In this document: positions 1 through 7,500 of the stretch, in pieces
Layout of the letters: each line of letters begins with the position of its first letter
Position numbering within the stretch: position 1 is the stretch's first letter
DNA from: Campylobacteraceae bacterium
GTDB taxonomy: Bacteria > Campylobacterota > Campylobacteria > Campylobacterales > Sulfurovaceae
Reading direction: 5' to 3'
Assembly (NCBI GenBank): GCA_026985655.1
Contig: JALSQB010000016.1
Location: 1 to 19,215, forward strand
DNA: 19,215 nucleotides
The notes under the pieces: model-generated
What the model was told of the DNA's origin: nothing
The model's database searches: none
What the model saw: only the letters and a program-made list of their open reading frames with translations
Translations under genes and position numbers: made by a program

Positions 1-31
1 GGTTTATACTCTCGCTTAGTGGGTTGTATGT

Positions 32-286
32 TTAGTTTTTTCCATCCACAAGCTCAATCAACTGCCTAATCTCCTTAGAGCAACAACGTTTATTGGGATT
101 GACAATGGCACACTCATCACCTGTACACGCCGTGGTCGTTGCTTTAATCTCTTTGAGTGTTTGACTTCCATTTTGAATTGCTTTGAGAATGGTCTGCTTG
201 TCCACATCACAACAGTAACAAATTAAATCATTGTCACTTAAGGTCGTTACGTCATCGTACTTTTTAGGGTTTAGGCTAAATTTCAT
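32..286 (-). CDS. BFD-like [2Fe-2S]/metal-binding small protein
   Basis: An 84-residue cysteine-rich protein and the last gene of a three-gene operon. The order of elements (C23-x-C25-C26 followed by a D-V-D-K helix, then 'EIKATTTACTGDEC' with C54 and C59, then C68-C69) follows the helix-turn-helix fold of BFD-type [2Fe-2S] domains, which are known from bacterioferritin-associated ferredoxin, NifU and nitrite reductase. A classical BFD has C-x-C and C-x2-C; here the second pair is C-x4-C and there is an additional CC in 'NPNKRCC'. That richer pattern also recalls the N-terminal Fe-S/zinc domain of CopZ-type copper chaperones, but no heavy-metal (MxCxxC) domain follows. Its ATG overlaps the TGA of the upstream gene as ATGA, so translation is probably coupled. 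The likely role is cytoplasmic electron transfer or metal handling; the partner is unknown. Confidence 0.75.
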   Translation of the reverse strand: MKFSLNPKKYDDVTTLSDNDLICYCCDVDKQTILKAIQNGSQTLKEIKATTTACTGDECAIVNPNKRCCSKEIRQLIELVDGKN

Positions 287-861
287 TTTGCTTCCTTTAT
301 GTCTGGAAAATTTTCAATCATCTTAGCGTAAGTGTCATAAGTTTTCAGAGCAAAAACCACCTCATCTAACGGTTTAGACAATACCTCTGGTAAATCAAAT
401 TCATGCTCTCCTAACTCAAAAGCCAATGCTTCAAATGGTGGTCTAAACTGGGCATTGACTCCCTTTTTGTTTCCTCGTGCATCAACTCTGTACCAACCAA
501 ACTCTTTAAGCCAAATGGCATTTAATCCATGCAGACAATAGATGTCTTTTTTGTACTCCGAACAAGAGAGCCGTTGATAGCAAAAACCTGTGGGAATGCC
601 ATTGGCTCGTAACAACCCTGCTAAGAGAATGCTTTTCGCATAACACCACCCTGTTTTGTGCTTTAAAACCTCTGAAGCTTTGAGCGTGGTAATCTCATCT
701 TTATGGTCACCTGAATGATTGATGTGGTCGCGTACATACTCAAAACAGTTTTTAGCTATTTGCGTGTCACTTTCACAGCCTTTGGCAAGGCTCATGGCTA
801 AGGTGTGGACTGCTTGGGTTTGATAGTCTACTATCTTGGTGGCTTTTAGGTATTTTTGCAT
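283..861 (-). CDS. transglutaminase-like (papain-fold) domain protein
   Basis: A 192-residue cytoplasmic protein with no signal peptide. The transglutaminase-core signature is intact: catalytic Cys in 'HKTGWCYAKSILLAGLLRA' (C73), His in 'YCLHGLNAIWL' (H111) and Asp in 'GWYRVDARGN' (D127). These are the usual Cys-His-Asp triad with normal spacing. An upstream helix ('ARDH'-like 'FEYVRDHINH', about residues 40-49) is also typical of the family. Bacterial members are mostly proteases or amidases of unknown substrate, rather than true cross-linkers. The start overlaps the last 16 bases of the flavin-binding gene upstream and the end overlaps the BFD-like gene downstream, so the three are one operon. 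Family and triad are clear; substrate is not. Confidence 0.85.
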   Translation of the reverse strand: MQKYLKATKIVDYQTQAVHTLAMSLAKGCESDTQIAKNCFEYVRDHINHSGDHKDEITTLKASEVLKHKTGWCYAKSILLAGLLRANGIPTGFCYQRLSCSEYKKDIYCLHGLNAIWLKEFGWYRVDARGNKKGVNAQFRPPFEALAFELGEHEFDLPEVLSKPLDEVVFALKTYDTYAKMIENFPDIKEAK

Positions 862-1460
862 GATGTGCCTTTCATCTCTTTCATGAGTTCAATGGTTTCC
901 AAATCTATTGGATTTCCACGTGCTTCAAGATGTTTGACAATCATATCAAAACGTTTCTCTTTTAGATGTTGTCCAAATTTAAACTTACATGTTAGCTCAT
1001 CTATTACTATCTTCACGACAGCCGTTGTCTTAAGCTCTTTGGCATAAATTTCATCACTTAGAGGAATATATTTTCCCTCTGGTTGTAATTTTTGCATTAG
1101 TGCTTCAAGTACTTTAGCTTTCTCTTTTTGCTCTGTTAATATAATCGCTCGACCATTTATCACCACTGACTTAAAAAATTGTGTCGCAGGACAAGCCAAA
1201 CCATCAGTAGCACTAAAATAAGACTGAATAAGTGAATACTCTTCAACGACGGAAAAAGATACTATTGGATTTTTAGCCAAAATTGACATCTTTTTGCCTT
1301 TGAGCGAACCATGAAAATAGAGTGCATCTTCTATCATGACAAAGTTTATGGGTAAGCTATAAGGCTTTCCTTCATCGGACAATGCCAATGTTCCATATTC
1401 TGCTTTGTCTAGTAGTTTATTGATTATTTTTTTCTCTTTTATTTCAAATATCTGTTGCAT
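846..1460 (-). CDS. pyridoxamine 5'-phosphate oxidase-fold (NimA-like) flavin-binding protein
   Basis: A 204-residue protein with the split-barrel flavin-binding fold of the PNPOx/NimA group. Visible landmarks are 'YGTLALSDEGKPYSLPINFVMIEDALYFHGSLKGKK' (about residues 22-57, the first strands and FMN phosphate region) and the later 'FKSVVINGRAIIL' strand pair. The C-terminal part ('LTCKFKFGQHL...') is the usual extension. Relatives bind FMN, F420 or haem, and some reduce nitroimidazoles; true PNPOx activity is unlikely because this branch lacks its dimer tail. It is the first gene of the operon with the transglutaminase-like and BFD-like genes. A ribosome site AGGAAG lies about 5 bases before the ATG. 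No promoter can be assigned with confidence; the 100 bases upstream contain two inverted repeats and a 19-codon ORF. Confidence 0.85.
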   Translation of the reverse strand: MQQIFEIKEKKIINKLLDKAEYGTLALSDEGKPYSLPINFVMIEDALYFHGSLKGKKMSILAKNPIVSFSVVEEYSLIQSYFSATDGLACPATQFFKSVVINGRAIILTEQKEKAKVLEALMQKLQPEGKYIPLSDEIYAKELKTTAVVKIVIDELTCKFKFGQHLKEKRFDMIVKHLEARGNPIDLETIELMKEMKGTSCKNT

Positions 1461-1488
1461 TGTTCTTCCTAAAATTATGTAAATATGT

Positions 1489-1518
1489 TGTAGGGCAGAG
1501 TTAGAGTATGCCCCTACA
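1489..1518 (-). repeat. GTAGGGGC-type palindromic repeat, copy 1
   Basis: Imperfect hairpin: read on the plus strand, TGTAGGGCA (1489-1497) pairs with TGCCCCTACA (1509-1518), with one extra C. On the minus strand it reads GTAGGGGC..., then CTCT, then TCTGCCCTACA. A second copy of the same 29-base unit lies at 8194-8222; 21 of 29 positions match. It sits about 30 bases upstream of the start of the flavin-binding gene, inside its probable leader. No T-run follows, so it is not an ordinary terminator in this orientation. Confidence 0.7.
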
Positions 1519-1533
1519 CGCAGGGTAAAAAAG

Positions 1534-1547
1534 TGATAAAATTATCA
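1534..1547. promoter_or_regulatory. 14-bp palindrome TGATAA-AA-TTATCA, possible operator
   Basis: TGATAAAATTATCA has perfect 6-bp arms around an AA centre and lies 74-87 bases upstream of the flavin-binding gene. It resembles a Fur-box half-site pair (TGATAAT-N-ATTATCA) but its centre is one base shorter, so Fur binding is only a guess. It could also be an operator for another dimeric repressor of the downstream operon. Confidence 0.3.
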
Positions 1548-1560
1548 GTAGTGAGAAGAG

Positions 1561-1620
1561 TTAAGGGAGAACCCTAAGAAGCATTCTTGTGGTTTGAAAA
1601 TTGTTTATAATATTTTTCAT
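1561..1620 (-). CDS. putative 19-residue leader peptide
   Basis: A short ORF reading MKNIINNFQTTRMLLRVLP then TAA. It is preceded by an excellent ribosome site (AAGGAG, 6 bases from the ATG), better than those of many real genes in the window. It lies upstream of, and in the same direction as, the operon that starts at 1460. Two inverted repeats (1534-1547 and 1489-1518) separate them. The peptide ends in Leu-Pro directly before the stop codon, a context in which termination is known to be slow (for example TnaC). It is therefore either a regulatory leader peptide or the surviving start of a decayed gene. There is no homology evidence. Confidence 0.3.
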   Translation of the reverse strand: MKNIINNFQTTRMLLRVLP

Positions 1621-1685
1621 AGTTTGCTCCTTAAAGTTTTATTGTTGAAAGTGTAGAGGCTATCTTATTAAATTTAGCTTAATCC

Positions 1686-2387
1686 CTATTCTCCCCCACA
1701 ACCTCCACCTCCACAGCCAGAAGCGTCTGAACTTGAAGAATCCGAGGAGAAAAAGCCTGAAGAGTCTGAACTTGAACTTTCATTCCCACTAGCTCCGACA
1801 CAAGATGAAGTACAGCCAATATCAGTCGCACAATAAGCACCACATGAACTACTTGTGCTACTTTTACTTTGACAATTTAACGCATAGGTAAATCCACCTT
1901 TTATGTTTAACTGTTTATCTATCGCAAAAATCAAAGGTAACTTTTTGGGTGTTTGAGGGTCAATTTTCTCTTTAGCACACGCCAATCTCCACGCTCTTTT
2001 GATGCCTGTTTGGGCTGAAAATTTAGATTTCATAGCTTCTGTTGGGGTATGATGTAAAAATCTGCCAAATGCCTTTTTACAAAAGATTTGATACTCTCGT
2101 GTAAAAAGCAAAAATTCATGCCATGCCACATCGACAATTTCCGAAGGCATTGCTACCATTTTACCTTTGGCTTGGTTACAAATGTAAAAATAATCTCTTA
2201 ATGCCTCTTCCACTTTTTTCATATTGGCTGGGCTTAAATAATCATGTTTTTCTTGTACGCGTTTCAGTAAAACAGGTGAAAACTTATAGTTTTTTATGTA
2301 TTTCAACTGTTTGTTTTGCTGTTCTTTTCGCCAAAAATAGACAAAAAATAGCACGATAATAATAGGAATTATAATATTTGCTGTCAT
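1686..2387 (-). CDS. glycine-rich domain-containing-like protein, membrane anchored
   Basis: A 233-residue protein with one N-terminal membrane helix (about residues 4-18) followed by a basic stretch, so probably N-out or anchored in the inner membrane. The middle carries the conserved core of the plant/bacterial glycine-rich-domain-protein family (DUF1399-like): 'MPSEIVDVAWHEFLLFTREYQIFC...FGRFLHHTP', residues 80-115, with H90 and H112/H113 as possible metal ligands. From about residue 170 the chain is low complexity: 8 Cys among Ser/Gly, ending 'SGCGGGGCGGE'. Such tails are common in this family and their role is unknown. A ribosome site AAGGA lies about 10 bases before the ATG. The promoter is probably the TATAAT at 2444-2449. 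It appears monocistronic unless transcription continues into the 1561-1620 ORF. Confidence 0.75.
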   Translation of the reverse strand: MTANIIIPIIIVLFFVYFWRKEQQNKQLKYIKNYKFSPVLLKRVQEKHDYLSPANMKKVEEALRDYFYICNQAKGKMVAMPSEIVDVAWHEFLLFTREYQIFCKKAFGRFLHHTPTEAMKSKFSAQTGIKRAWRLACAKEKIDPQTPKKLPLIFAIDKQLNIKGGFTYALNCQSKSSTSSSCGAYCATDIGCTSSCVGASGNESSSSDSSGFFSSDSSSSDASGCGGGGCGGE

Positions 2388-2443
2388 TGGGGGTAAGTCC
2401 TTATAAAGTATTAAAATAAATATATTATTTTGATTAATAGATT

Positions 2444-2449
2444 ATTATA
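2444..2449 (-). promoter_or_regulatory. -10 box of the 1686-2387 gene
   Basis: On the minus strand TATAAT, preceded by a T-rich run (TTTTTTTTGA). This matches the Campylobacterota housekeeping promoter style, in which a periodic T-rich stretch replaces the -35. It would give a leader of about 50 bases. Confidence 0.5.
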
Positions 2450-2497
2450 TCAAAAAAAATTAGCCATAACATAATACATTGTTGATTTTGAAGGGTG

Positions 2498-2601
2498 CGT
2501 AAGGTCAGTTACGAAGAATGAATTTCAACTCTTTTTCTTAGGCTATTCGTATGGTTGGGGGAAATATCCCTAAGTTACTGAAGGCTTTAGAATGAAATAA
2601 C
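2498..2601. other. structured intergenic segment of unknown function
   Basis: Four small hairpins can be read on the plus strand: CGTAA/TTACG (2498-2513); GGGA/TCCC (2559-2570); CTGAA/TTTAG (2578-2590); and GTTA/TAAC (2574-2601) enclosing the third. No ORF of significance lies here. It could be 5' or remnant sequence of a mobile hairpin element, or part of an RNA; nothing identifies it. Confidence 0.25.
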
Positions 2602-2636
2602 CGTGCATTATAACCTCTGTTTAAGTCAAAAAAAAA

Positions 2637-2642
2637 TATAAT
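2637..2642 (+). promoter_or_regulatory. -10 box for tRNA-Val
   Basis: TATAAT preceded by an A-run, 17 bases upstream of the tRNA 5' end; no good -35. A second possible -10 (TATAAC, 2609-2614) lies further up. Confidence 0.6.
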
Positions 2643-2658
2643 CCCACACTCTTTTTAA

Positions 2659-2733
2659 GATCGCGTAACTCAGTGGTAGAGTACTTCCTTGACATGGAAG
2701 AAGTCGTTGGTTCAAGTCCAATCGTGATCACCA
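2659..2733 (+). tRNA. tRNA-Val (anticodon GAC)
   Basis: A complete cloverleaf can be drawn. Acceptor stem GATCGCG pairs with CGTGATC (one G-U). The D stem is ACTC/GAGT. The anticodon stem is CTTCC/GGAAG around the seven-base loop TTGACAT, so the anticodon is GAC (valine). The T arm is GTTGG-TTCAAGT-CCAAT. The 3' CCA is encoded. No terminator is seen before the tamA start 45 bases further on. Confidence 0.95.
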
Positions 2734-2765
2734 TCTTTCTTTTAGATAATCTTAAGTTTTTATGT

Positions 2766-2771
2766 TATGAT
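2766..2771 (+). promoter_or_regulatory. possible -10 box of tamA
   Basis: TATGAT lies 7 bases before the ATG at 2779, so a transcript from here would begin at or next to the start codon (leaderless). The alternative is read-through from the tRNA-Val promoter. Confidence 0.3.
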
Positions 2772-2778
2772 TTCGACT

Positions 2779-4509
2779 ATGAAAAAGTACCTAATTTTAC
2801 AAAAGAATCTAATATCAAAAAAACATTTAATTTTTCTCTTTTTATTCACATGCTTTTTAAATGGAAAAACGTTTAAGAACATTGAGTTTCTCGGTGATGT
2901 AGATTTGGTCACAGGTGAATTTGACCGAGCGACTCTGCTTAAAGTTTGTCACATAGATTACCCTGCTTTTTATAAAATTTGGAAATCGAATCCTAGCTTT
3001 GAATCCGAACAAATTGAAGATTTTGAAGCCAATCTTAAAAAGTATGCACAAAGTATGGGCTATTATAGAGCTAAAATAACATCTTCAAGCGATGAAGATA
3101 CTATTTATGTAACAATTAAAAAAAATAGAGCCATTAAAGTAAGTTTGGTGGAGATGCCCCGTGAATTTAAAACTTTTGCCCTCTTTGAAAAAGGAGAACG
3201 TTTTAAAACGACCGATTTTACAGAAACAAAAAACAAAATTTCTGATTATTTGTCACAACATGGTTATCCTACTTTTAAGATGAATGCCAAAGCTTATGTT
3301 GATTTAGATGCCTATAATGTTGAAGTGAATATTAGTGTTGAAAAAGGTGAAAAACGTTACTTCTCAACAACAGAGTTAAATAACAGTACAAAAATAGATA
3401 ACACGCTAATTGAAGAGCAGATAGTCTATGAAGCAGGTGAACTTTACAATGTTCTAAAACTTGAAGAGAGTTATGAAAATATCTATCAGTTAGGGGTATT
3501 TGAAGAGATTAAGATGCGTGCTGATTTTAACAATACAGAAGCTAAAGCCCCAATATATATTGCCTTAGAAGAGGGTGAAACCAAAGAGTTTGCTTCTAAT
3601 ATTGGGTACGATACCCAAGATGGAGCAAGAGGGGGAGTTGAGTATATTGACCATAACTTTTTTGGAAATCTTCGTGAGTTTCGCATAGGTGCTAAAATTT
3701 CACAACGTGGATATGAAGCACGAACCTCTTTTTATGACCCACGGATTAAGACACCCCTTTTAGGAGATTTTAGTTTTTTAAATGAAATTTCTTACAGTAA
3801 TTGGGACTACGATGCCTATGTGGAAAAACTTTTTGTGGAGCGTGTTACTTTGGGTAAAAAATTTGTGGGACTTGAACACTATTTTGGATTTCAAATGGAG
3901 AACTCTCAAATTGAGTCTGGTGTGCCTACTTTTATGGCAGGGAACTATTTGATTAATTCACTTTTTTACCGTGTTTTAATCGATGGTCGTGATTCGGCGA
4001 TGGACGCTAAAAATGGCTATTATACTTCGCTCTATGTTGAAAAAGCGATGAAGCAGTTAGGCTCAAAGATTGATTACTTGAAAATCTTAGGAGAGGCTCG
4101 GTACATTAAGGAGTTTAAACCAATGGTCTGGGCAGGAAAGATTAAAGTTGGTACAATTTCGCAAAAAACACCTCCCTTTAAACACTTTTTTTTAGGGGGA
4201 GCGATGAGTAACAGAGGGTATGAATATCGAGATTTAGGCGAACATAGTGGTCTCTATCCTATTGGTGGATTGAGTATGATTGATGCCTCTTTGGAGTCAC
4301 GCTATCATTTTACGCCAAACTTTGCTGTTGTTGGTTTTGTTGATGCTTCAAAACTTTCACAAGAACTTAATGATTTTTCTGGTGAATGGTACACCTCTTA
4401 TGGTACAGGGCTACGTTATTTGTCGGTAATTGGTCCTTTGCGTTTAGATTTGGGTTTTCCGACTAAGGGTGGCTTTGCACTCCATTTGGGCATAGGTCAG
4501 GTATTTTAA
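2779..4509 (+). CDS. tamA: TamA: Omp85-family outer-membrane translocation/assembly protein
   Basis: 576 residues from this start (E. coli TamA is 577). An n-region with several lysines and a hydrophobic stretch ('HLIFLFLFTCFLNG') form a signal peptide. Three POTRA-like segments follow (about residues 30-110, 111-190 and 191-265: 'KNIEFLGDV...', 'AIKVSLVEMP...', 'STTELNNS...'). The rest is a beta-barrel with the Omp85 signature 'SNRGYEYRDLG' at about residue 475 and a C-terminal Phe ('HLGIGQVF'), as in BAM substrates. Three POTRAs and tamB immediately downstream point to TamA rather than BamA (usually five POTRAs and longer). Neither ATG 2767 nor ATG 2779 has a Shine-Dalgarno site; 2779 (MKKYLI) is preferred because it gives the usual signal-peptide start. 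The stop overlaps the tamB start as TAATG. Confidence 0.88.
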   Translation: MKKYLILQKNLISKKHLIFLFLFTCFLNGKTFKNIEFLGDVDLVTGEFDRATLLKVCHIDYPAFYKIWKSNPSFESEQIEDFEANLKKYAQSMGYYRAKITSSSDEDTIYVTIKKNRAIKVSLVEMPREFKTFALFEKGERFKTTDFTETKNKISDYLSQHGYPTFKMNAKAYVDLDAYNVEVNISVEKGEKRYFSTTELNNSTKIDNTLIEEQIVYEAGELYNVLKLEESYENIYQLGVFEEIKMRADFNNTEAKAPIYIALEEGETKEFASNIGYDTQDGARGGVEYIDHNFFGNLREFRIGAKISQRGYEARTSFYDPRIKTPLLGDFSFLNEISYSNWDYDAYVEKLFVERVTLGKKFVGLEHYFGFQMENSQIESGVPTFMAGNYLINSLFYRVLIDGRDSAMDAKNGYYTSLYVEKAMKQLGSKIDYLKILGEARYIKEFKPMVWAGKIKVGTISQKTPPFKHFFLGGAMSNRGYEYRDLGEHSGLYPIGGLSMIDASLESRYHFTPNFAVVGFVDASKLSQELNDFSGEWYTSYGTGLRYLSVIGPLRLDLGFPTKGGFALHLGIGQVF

Positions 4510-7500
4510 TGCGTGTTTTTCGTCTGATTTATACGCTAATACGTTGGTTAATTCTTCTACTCTTGCTGTTGCTAGTGGTGCTTTTTTTTCTCTTGAATTC
4601 ACCTGCACCTCTTTTAACACTACTTCAAAAACCTTTGGCAAAACAGGGCATCTCTTATGGTCATTTAAAAGGAGGGCTTTTAACAGGTTTTACCCTTAGC
4701 GATGTGAATTATGAGAACAAAATAAAAGCAAAAAAAGTTGCCTTAAAAGTAGATTTTGATTTGTTAAAAGAACGGGTGCTTTATGTCGATTACCTTCACT
4801 TAGAAGAGGCACATATTGACAAAGATTTTTTAAGGACACTACTTGATAATAATGGCTCTAAAAAAGAGGATAAAGAGGGGAACATAACACTGCCTTTTGA
4901 CAAAGTAAAAGTCAAGGAATTGACACTCTCTTTACAAAATATCGCTTATGAAAACTATCATATAAAATCTGCAAAAATTAGGCTTAATAACTTTGAAACA
5001 GATATGAAGTCAAAACACCAAGGTGAGGTCTATCTTCTGTTAGACAGTAATGTTGCCCAAGTTGAGCTAGAAGCAAAAATGCAAAATAACAACTATGATT
5101 TAAGTGCTAAAGTAACAGGTGAACAACTGTTCTTAAGCCCTATATTAAGGGAAAACAACTTGACACTTTTGTCAAATCCAAAGTTTACACTCAATGCTAA
5201 AGGTGACATGAACCGTGTGTATTATGCTTTAGAAACTAAGGCATTGGCATTAAAATACCAAGCCTATGAAGCCCAGACAAAGGTGTTAAACCTTTCAGGT
5301 TATTATGATTTAAATAGCAGTGATATTCAAACAAAAATGAAAGCCAACATTGATGCCAATGTCGCCCAATTGACAATGAATACAGAGACATTTATCAATC
5401 TTAATGATGTGAATAACAGTTTAATTTTTGATGTTAAAGGCGTACTCAATCCTAAGCAAAAACTGCTTGAAGAAGCCGTAGTGAAAGAGCAATTAAAGCA
5501 TCAAAATATTCAACTCTTAGCCTTACCTCAAATAGACTTTTTAGCTAAGGGAGATATGAAAGATTTGGACTTTAACACCCATATTAAAAATTTAAAAATA
5601 AAGCAAGATAAAATTGATTTAGATTTAAAATCATTGGATTTAAAGGGGGAGAGTCAAGTTTTAAAAGGGGATGTGAAAGGTGTACTTTTAAGTGATATTG
5701 ACTCTACTTTTGGTCGAGCAAATCTAAACGTGAATACGAGCTTAAACTATAAAGATATTAATAACTCATTGCGTTTTACATTAAAACTAGACTTTGATGC
5801 AGATAGAAAGATGAAGAGCATTTATTTAGCAGAACAAAATCTTACTATTGAGAAAGTACCCTTTTTGACATTAATGGCTAAGGGAGATATGAAAAAACTT
5901 GATTTTGAGACAAATATAAAGGGCTTAACGCTGAAACAAGAGAAAATATCGCTCAATCTTCAAGGTTTAGATTTAAAAGGAACAAGCCATATTCTCAATG
6001 GGGATACGGATTTAAAGGTACAGAGTAATTTTGATTCAAGTATTACGAAAGGTAATGTTCACGCAGATGCACGATTTAATTTTAATCACTTAGAGGAGAG
6101 TTTGCATTTTAATGCTCAGACAGATTTATCTCTTTATGATGCTTATCTAAACCCTTTACTCAAAGAGCAAAATCTTACCATAGAGGGTAATACTAAGCTC
6201 AAGGTTCGTGCAAATGGTTCACTCACAGCACTAACGGCACAAGCTGAGCTTATGAGTAAAGTGCGTAAAGATAAAATAACTTCAAATATACAGCTTAAAA
6301 CAGAAGAGATAGTTGTTAATTTAAAAGAAGAGCAGATTAAAGGAGTATTACATTTAAGCTCAGATGCTCCTGAACTTGGATTGAACATACAGAGTGATTT
6401 TTCGGGTAACTATATGAAGCCCAAAGAACTTCACACCAATACAAGTGTAGAGGTGAAAAAGTTTAATGCCTTTGGATTAAATTTAACGCCTTTTGTGCCA
6501 CTTAATGCTTCGGTAACTTCGGGGGTAAAGGGGGCTAGTCTCACACTTCTTTCTCAAAAACTTAAGCTAAAAGTGCAAAGTGAGGATTATGAACATGTGA
6601 GATTTAATATTAAGAGTGAGAAGATTTACCCTTATAAACTTATGGAACTTCCTCAAGCGTTAAAAGGAAAATTTGTAAAGCTTGACTTAGAGGGAAAAGC
6701 GACACTCTCTATGCAGTACTTTAGTCTTAACGGTTTGGTCGAATCGAACAAGGCATTTAAGTTAAATCTCCAAGCCTCTTCAGATGTTAAAGGTTTAGAT
6801 GTGAATATCTTTTCTCAACATTTAAAACTAACAGCCAAGGGTGATTTAAAAGCCAAACAAATAGAAACAGTCGTGACGATAGACTCTTTGAAAGAAGTAC
6901 AAGAAGAGTTTCAATCCCTCTATGATTTCGCTCTAACAGAAGTAGATGGAGCAGTTAAGCTGAATGCTTCACTCAATGGGGAACAAGTTAAAGCCAATAT
7001 TAGCTCTAAAAAAATTGCATTTGAAAAATTTTCGCTTGAAGAGTTAGAGATTGATGCCCATTATGCTAAAGAGCTACTCACACTGAATAAGTTAGATTTT
7101 AAAACCACAGGCTTTAAAGATAAAAAGTTAAATCAACACGTCTATTTAAATCAAAAAGGGCTTATTTCTTTGGGTAAAAAGAGAGATGTCTTGCTTGATA
7201 TTCATCCTAATATTTTAGTGAAAGCCTCAGGAACAGAGGAAGATTTAAACGCACAGGTACAAGTGGAGAGTTTAGCATTGGGTTATCCTAGTTATGGAGA
7301 GTTACTTTTAAGTTGTGACATTGATTACGCACAAAAAGGCAAAAAGAAAAAGATTACAGGAGCAATTTTTATGGATAAAATGAAATTGCAGTATGAATCT
7401 AAGTTTTTAGACCCTTCACAAGACAATGATGTGATTGTTTTGTCTAAAAAATCGAGGGTTAAAAAAGAGAGAGATAGCTTTTTAGAAGATACTTTTATAG

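Noticed and set aside
1534..1547. Fur box
   Set aside because: The arms fit TGATAA/TTATCA but the centre is one base too short for the 7-1-7 consensus, so it is kept only as an unidentified palindrome.
2559..2601. Right end of an IS200/IS605-type element or omega-RNA
   Set aside because: Small hairpins are suggestive, but no TnpA/TnpB fragment or target motif is visible.
2673..2876. 67-codon plus-strand ORF starting inside tRNA-Val
   Set aside because: It overlaps the tRNA and the start of tamA in another frame and has no ribosome site.
2779..4509. BamA
   Set aside because: Only three POTRA domains and 576 residues, and tamB is fused to it by a stop-start overlap; BamA would be longer with five POTRAs.
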